Assembly: GCA_002085385.1 (NCBI GenBank)
Contig: NATO01000097.1
Coordinates: forward strand, 1-7,467
Reading direction: 5' to 3'
Source: a candidate division Zixibacteria bacterium 4484_93
Lineage (GTDB): Bacteria; UBP14; UBA6098; 4484-93
DNA length: 7,467 bases
Below the pieces are notes generated by a model that was not told the DNA's origin, ran no database searches, and was given only the letters and a program-made list of their open reading frames with translations. Both the position numbers and the translations under genes were made by a program. This document shows, piece by piece, positions 5,198 to 7,467 of this stretch (within the stretch, counting starts at the first letter, position 1; each line of letters starts with the position of its first letter).

Positions 5198-7467
5198 ATG
5201 AAGAAATGGGCTTTAAGTTTTTTATTTGTTGCTCTTTTGCCGGTCTGGCTGCTGGCACAAGCTCCTGTGATATACGATATCTCTCCGAGTATAGTTCATC
5301 AAACAGCGACAGAAAGTATTGTCATATCAGGCAACTACTTTCAGCCGGGTCCCACCGTTGATATGGGAGCTGGTATCACAATCACCAGTGTAACTTATAT
5401 AAATGTGAATTTCGTATCCGTCGATGTAGATGTTGCCTTTGATGCGCCGCTTGGATTCCACGATGTTATACTGACGAACTTTGATGGTCTCGCGGATACG
5501 CTCGTCGATGGTCTCGAGGTGCTTGAGGATGATATGTATCCACCTGATATAACCGTTCTTTTCCCTACCTGTGTTGACACACCGACTGTTTCCTGTCCCG
5601 ACAGTGGGATATATATCTCCTTATCGGATGAGCACGGTTTGGACACGACGACGCTCGAGCTTGTGGTGGACGGAACTCCTTATCACATAGATGACCCCGA
5701 GCTTTCGGTCGACTTTGGAGGCTCTGACACGCTGATAATCTTCCGCCCGTCTTCACCCTGGTCGGATGGCGATATGGTCGTCTGGTCATTGACTGTTTGT
5801 GAGGATATGCTTCACAATGGAATACCATCTGCCCTGACCTGTCGGTTTATCGTTGACCTTTCTCCACCCTATGTGACCGGGCATACTCCGCCTGCTGGTG
5901 GAACAACGGATGACCTTGCACCGATTGTTTCATTTGCTCTGGAGGATGAGTTCTCCGGGGTCGATACATCCTCGGTCATTATAAGCGTGAACGGTGTTCA
6001 TTATCCAAGCAGTGATGCTTCTATCCACTGGAGGGGAGATACACTTTACTGGGAGGCTCTGCGTGCGGGTGTTCTCTTCTCCGATGGTGATACTGTTTCC
6101 GTGTGTGTGATTTATGCACAGGATAACCCTGATTTCTGCGAGCCGAACTCAATAGAAGATTCCATCTGCTGGTTCTTCAGGATTTATGTTCCGCCCCCGG
6201 AGGATATAAACATCGTTATTCATCAGATAAACCCGGCAAACTTCCCTGTGATAACCGCCCTCTGCTATGTCTTCGATGATGAGGGGCGCACGATAATGTA
6301 TCTCGATGAAAGCAATTTCACCGTTCACGAGGATGGTCTGTTCGAGTATCCGATAAGGATTCACGACATCCTCGACCAGATAGCAGATTTTGCTGATAGT
6401 CTTGCCCATGTTGCGATAAACTTCAGGCTGGGACTTGTCACATTTGGTGATACTGTGTATTTCCCATTTGGAACAGACCTTACCTCCGATGTCAGTGAGT
6501 ATGAGGATTGGCTCGAACATGTTCCGATGGTTGGTGGTGGTGACGGACCCGAGGTGTCGCTCGATGGGATTGCCGATGCAATTGACTCTCTGCACTGGCG
6601 TATGGGTGCACAGCGTGTAATAATAATGATAACGGACTACCGCCCGCATACAGTAGGAGATGGGACATCGTTCTCCGATGAGACGGTGGAGTCTGTCTGT
6701 GACCTTTTGGTTGCAACCAACACGCTATGCTTCACGGTTACACCCGATCTGCCTGAGTTTCACGGTCCGGGCAGTGTTTCCGACTGCTCGGGTGGAAGTT
6801 GGTATCTTCTCGGGACACCGTTCAGTGAGATACTCGCATCGCTTGTCGAGTCGATTCGGGGAGGATATTATGTCTCCTATACCACGCATCATCCTGTCGC
6901 TGATTGCACCGACCGTGATGTGGAAATAGAAGCTCGGTATCTGACGCTCTCCGACGAGGATGAGATGCCTTATGCTGCACCCTGCAGTCCGGAGGCACAT
7001 ATCGTTGCCCCTCTGCCGGAGAAGATTACATCCCGCAGATATCAGCAGATAATTATGGACCTCGGGGATTTCGAGGGGGATATAGATGAATCCAGCATCC
7101 GCTTTGTGGTTGAAGGAGTGGAATACAACACGGTTATGCCGCAACTCGAGCTGTCTGGTGGAGGAGAAACACTGATGTTCACTCCCTCCATTCCGTTTGT
7201 CAATGAGCAGTATGTTGAGTGTGGCTTGACGAGGATGTATGACAGTCAGGGAAGCCCTGCTATACATGGTCCTGTTGCCTGGCACTTCTGGGTCGACCTC
7301 GAGGGACCTCGTGTCTCCAGCGAGGAGCCGTCAGACGGTGAATATCTGACACCTCAGCCGCCAACTGTTAATCCGCAATACTATCCGGAGATTGCATTTG
7401 ACATAACCGACAACCTCTCCGGCGTTGACTCCACATCGATTGTCGTCTTCATCGAGGATACCTGGAT
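5198..7467 (+). CDS. Large secreted modular protein: IPT/TIG, Ig-like domains and a degenerate VWA domain (3' end outside window)
   Basis: The frame is open from ATG 5198 to the window edge, 756 residues so far. Residues 1-20 are a signal peptide (MKKWALSFLFVALLPVWLLA). Residues 23 to about 108 resemble an IPT/TIG domain (PVIYDISPSIVHQTATESIV, then ISGNYF). Ig-like modules follow, marked by repeated boundaries FIVDLSPPYV (217-226), FFRIYVPPP (326-334) and FWVDLEGPRV (697-706). They also share the strand motif D/EFSGVDTSSV at 251-260, with NLSGVDSTSI at 739-748. Residues about 348-560 are a VWA domain: FPVITALCYVFDDEG, NFTVHEDG, FRLGLVTFGD (409-418), GGGDGPEVSLDGI (446-458) and VIIMITD (474-480). 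The DxSxS metal site expected before helix 1 is absent. Several closely spaced Cys pairs suit an extracytoplasmic protein. A sorting domain may follow beyond the window. Its role could be adhesion or surface assembly; this is inference. Confidence 0.88.
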   Translation, partial: MKKWALSFLFVALLPVWLLAQAPVIYDISPSIVHQTATESIVISGNYFQPGPTVDMGAGITITSVTYINVNFVSVDVDVAFDAPLGFHDVILTNFDGLADTLVDGLEVLEDDMYPPDITVLFPTCVDTPTVSCPDSGIYISLSDEHGLDTTTLELVVDGTPYHIDDPELSVDFGGSDTLIIFRPSSPWSDGDMVVWSLTVCEDMLHNGIPSALTCRFIVDLSPPYVTGHTPPAGGTTDDLAPIVSFALEDEFSGVDTSSVIISVNGVHYPSSDASIHWRGDTLYWEALRAGVLFSDGDTVSVCVIYAQDNPDFCEPNSIEDSICWFFRIYVPPPEDINIVIHQINPANFPVITALCYVFDDEGRTIMYLDESNFTVHEDGLFEYPIRIHDILDQIADFADSLAHVAINFRLGLVTFGDTVYFPFGTDLTSDVSEYEDWLEHVPMVGGGDGPEVSLDGIADAIDSLHWRMGAQRVIIMITDYRPHTVGDGTSFSDETVESVCDLLVATNTLCFTVTPDLPEFHGPGSVSDCSGGSWYLLGTPFSEILASLVESIRGGYYVSYTTHHPVADCTDRDVEIEARYLTLSDEDEMPYAAPCSPEAHIVAPLPEKITSRRYQQIIMDLGDFEGDIDESSIRFVVEGVEYNTVMPQLELSGGGETLMFTPSIPFVNEQYVECGLTRMYDSQGSPAIHGPVAWHFWVDLEGPRVSSEEPSDGEYLTPQPPTVNPQYYPEIAFDITDNLSGVDSTSIVVFIEDTW

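Noticed and set aside
6330..6400. Frameshift hiding the DxSxS motif of the VWA domain
   Set aside because: I read the other forward frames here and found no DxSxS-like motif, and the DNA is simply too short to hold the missing strand and loop.
5565..7285. Several ORFs opposite or out of frame with the VWA protein (for example 6149-6649 and 6725-7285 on the minus strand)
   Set aside because: The + frame from 5198 is continuous, has a signal peptide and recognisable domains; the others are shadows rich in His, Arg and Cys.
1..7467. CRISPR array, insertion sequence or integrase
   Set aside because: No spaced direct repeats, terminal inverted repeats, or transposase or integrase motifs were seen on either strand.

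Overview
The window looks like a fragment of a bacterial chromosome from a didermic (outer-membrane) lineage, probably an FCB-group or neighbouring candidate phylum. The evidence is a C-terminal sorting domain of the type IX secretion kind (motif YPNPFN, then IYDLRGRVV and SGIYLVKA), an outer-membrane beta-barrel protein ending in Phe, a lipoprotein, and a large modular secreted protein. No marker allows a finer placement. Coding density is high and all protein genes lie on the + strand.

Left part (1-1494): the 3' end of a secreted, possibly carbohydrate-active protein with the sorting domain. An exact 48-bp tandem duplication lies just before that domain. A small lipoprotein follows with one carboxypeptidase-regulatory-like beta domain. 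Right after its stop codon is an orphan piece of a second sorting domain, which runs into the 3' end of a tRNA gene and loses its last residues there.

Middle (1495-3370): two different serine tRNA genes (anticodons GCU and UGA) lie in tandem on the - strand behind a consensus sigma70 promoter. Nine bases from its -35 box is the -35 box of a divergent promoter. That one drives a single ORF fusing a complete TatD-type metal-dependent nuclease to a complete RsmA/KsgA 16S rRNA dimethyladenosine transferase. The predicted transcription start falls on the A of the ATG, so the fusion mRNA may be leaderless. An internal Shine-Dalgarno plus ATG near the domain junction could also make RsmA alone.

Right part (3351-7467): a 585-residue outer-membrane beta-barrel protein of unknown role overlaps the end of the fusion gene by 20 bases and probably shares its transcript. 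After its own promoter and a strong Shine-Dalgarno comes a large exported protein, open at the window edge. It has a signal peptide, an IPT/TIG domain, several Ig-like modules and a von Willebrand factor A domain whose first metal-binding motif (DxSxS) is missing.

The genes do not form one obvious pathway. The tRNA/tatD-rsmA part is translation and housekeeping. The flanks are cell-surface and secreted proteins. The most unusual points are the TatD-RsmA fusion with its possibly leaderless start and internal start, and the VWA domain without its MIDAS loop.
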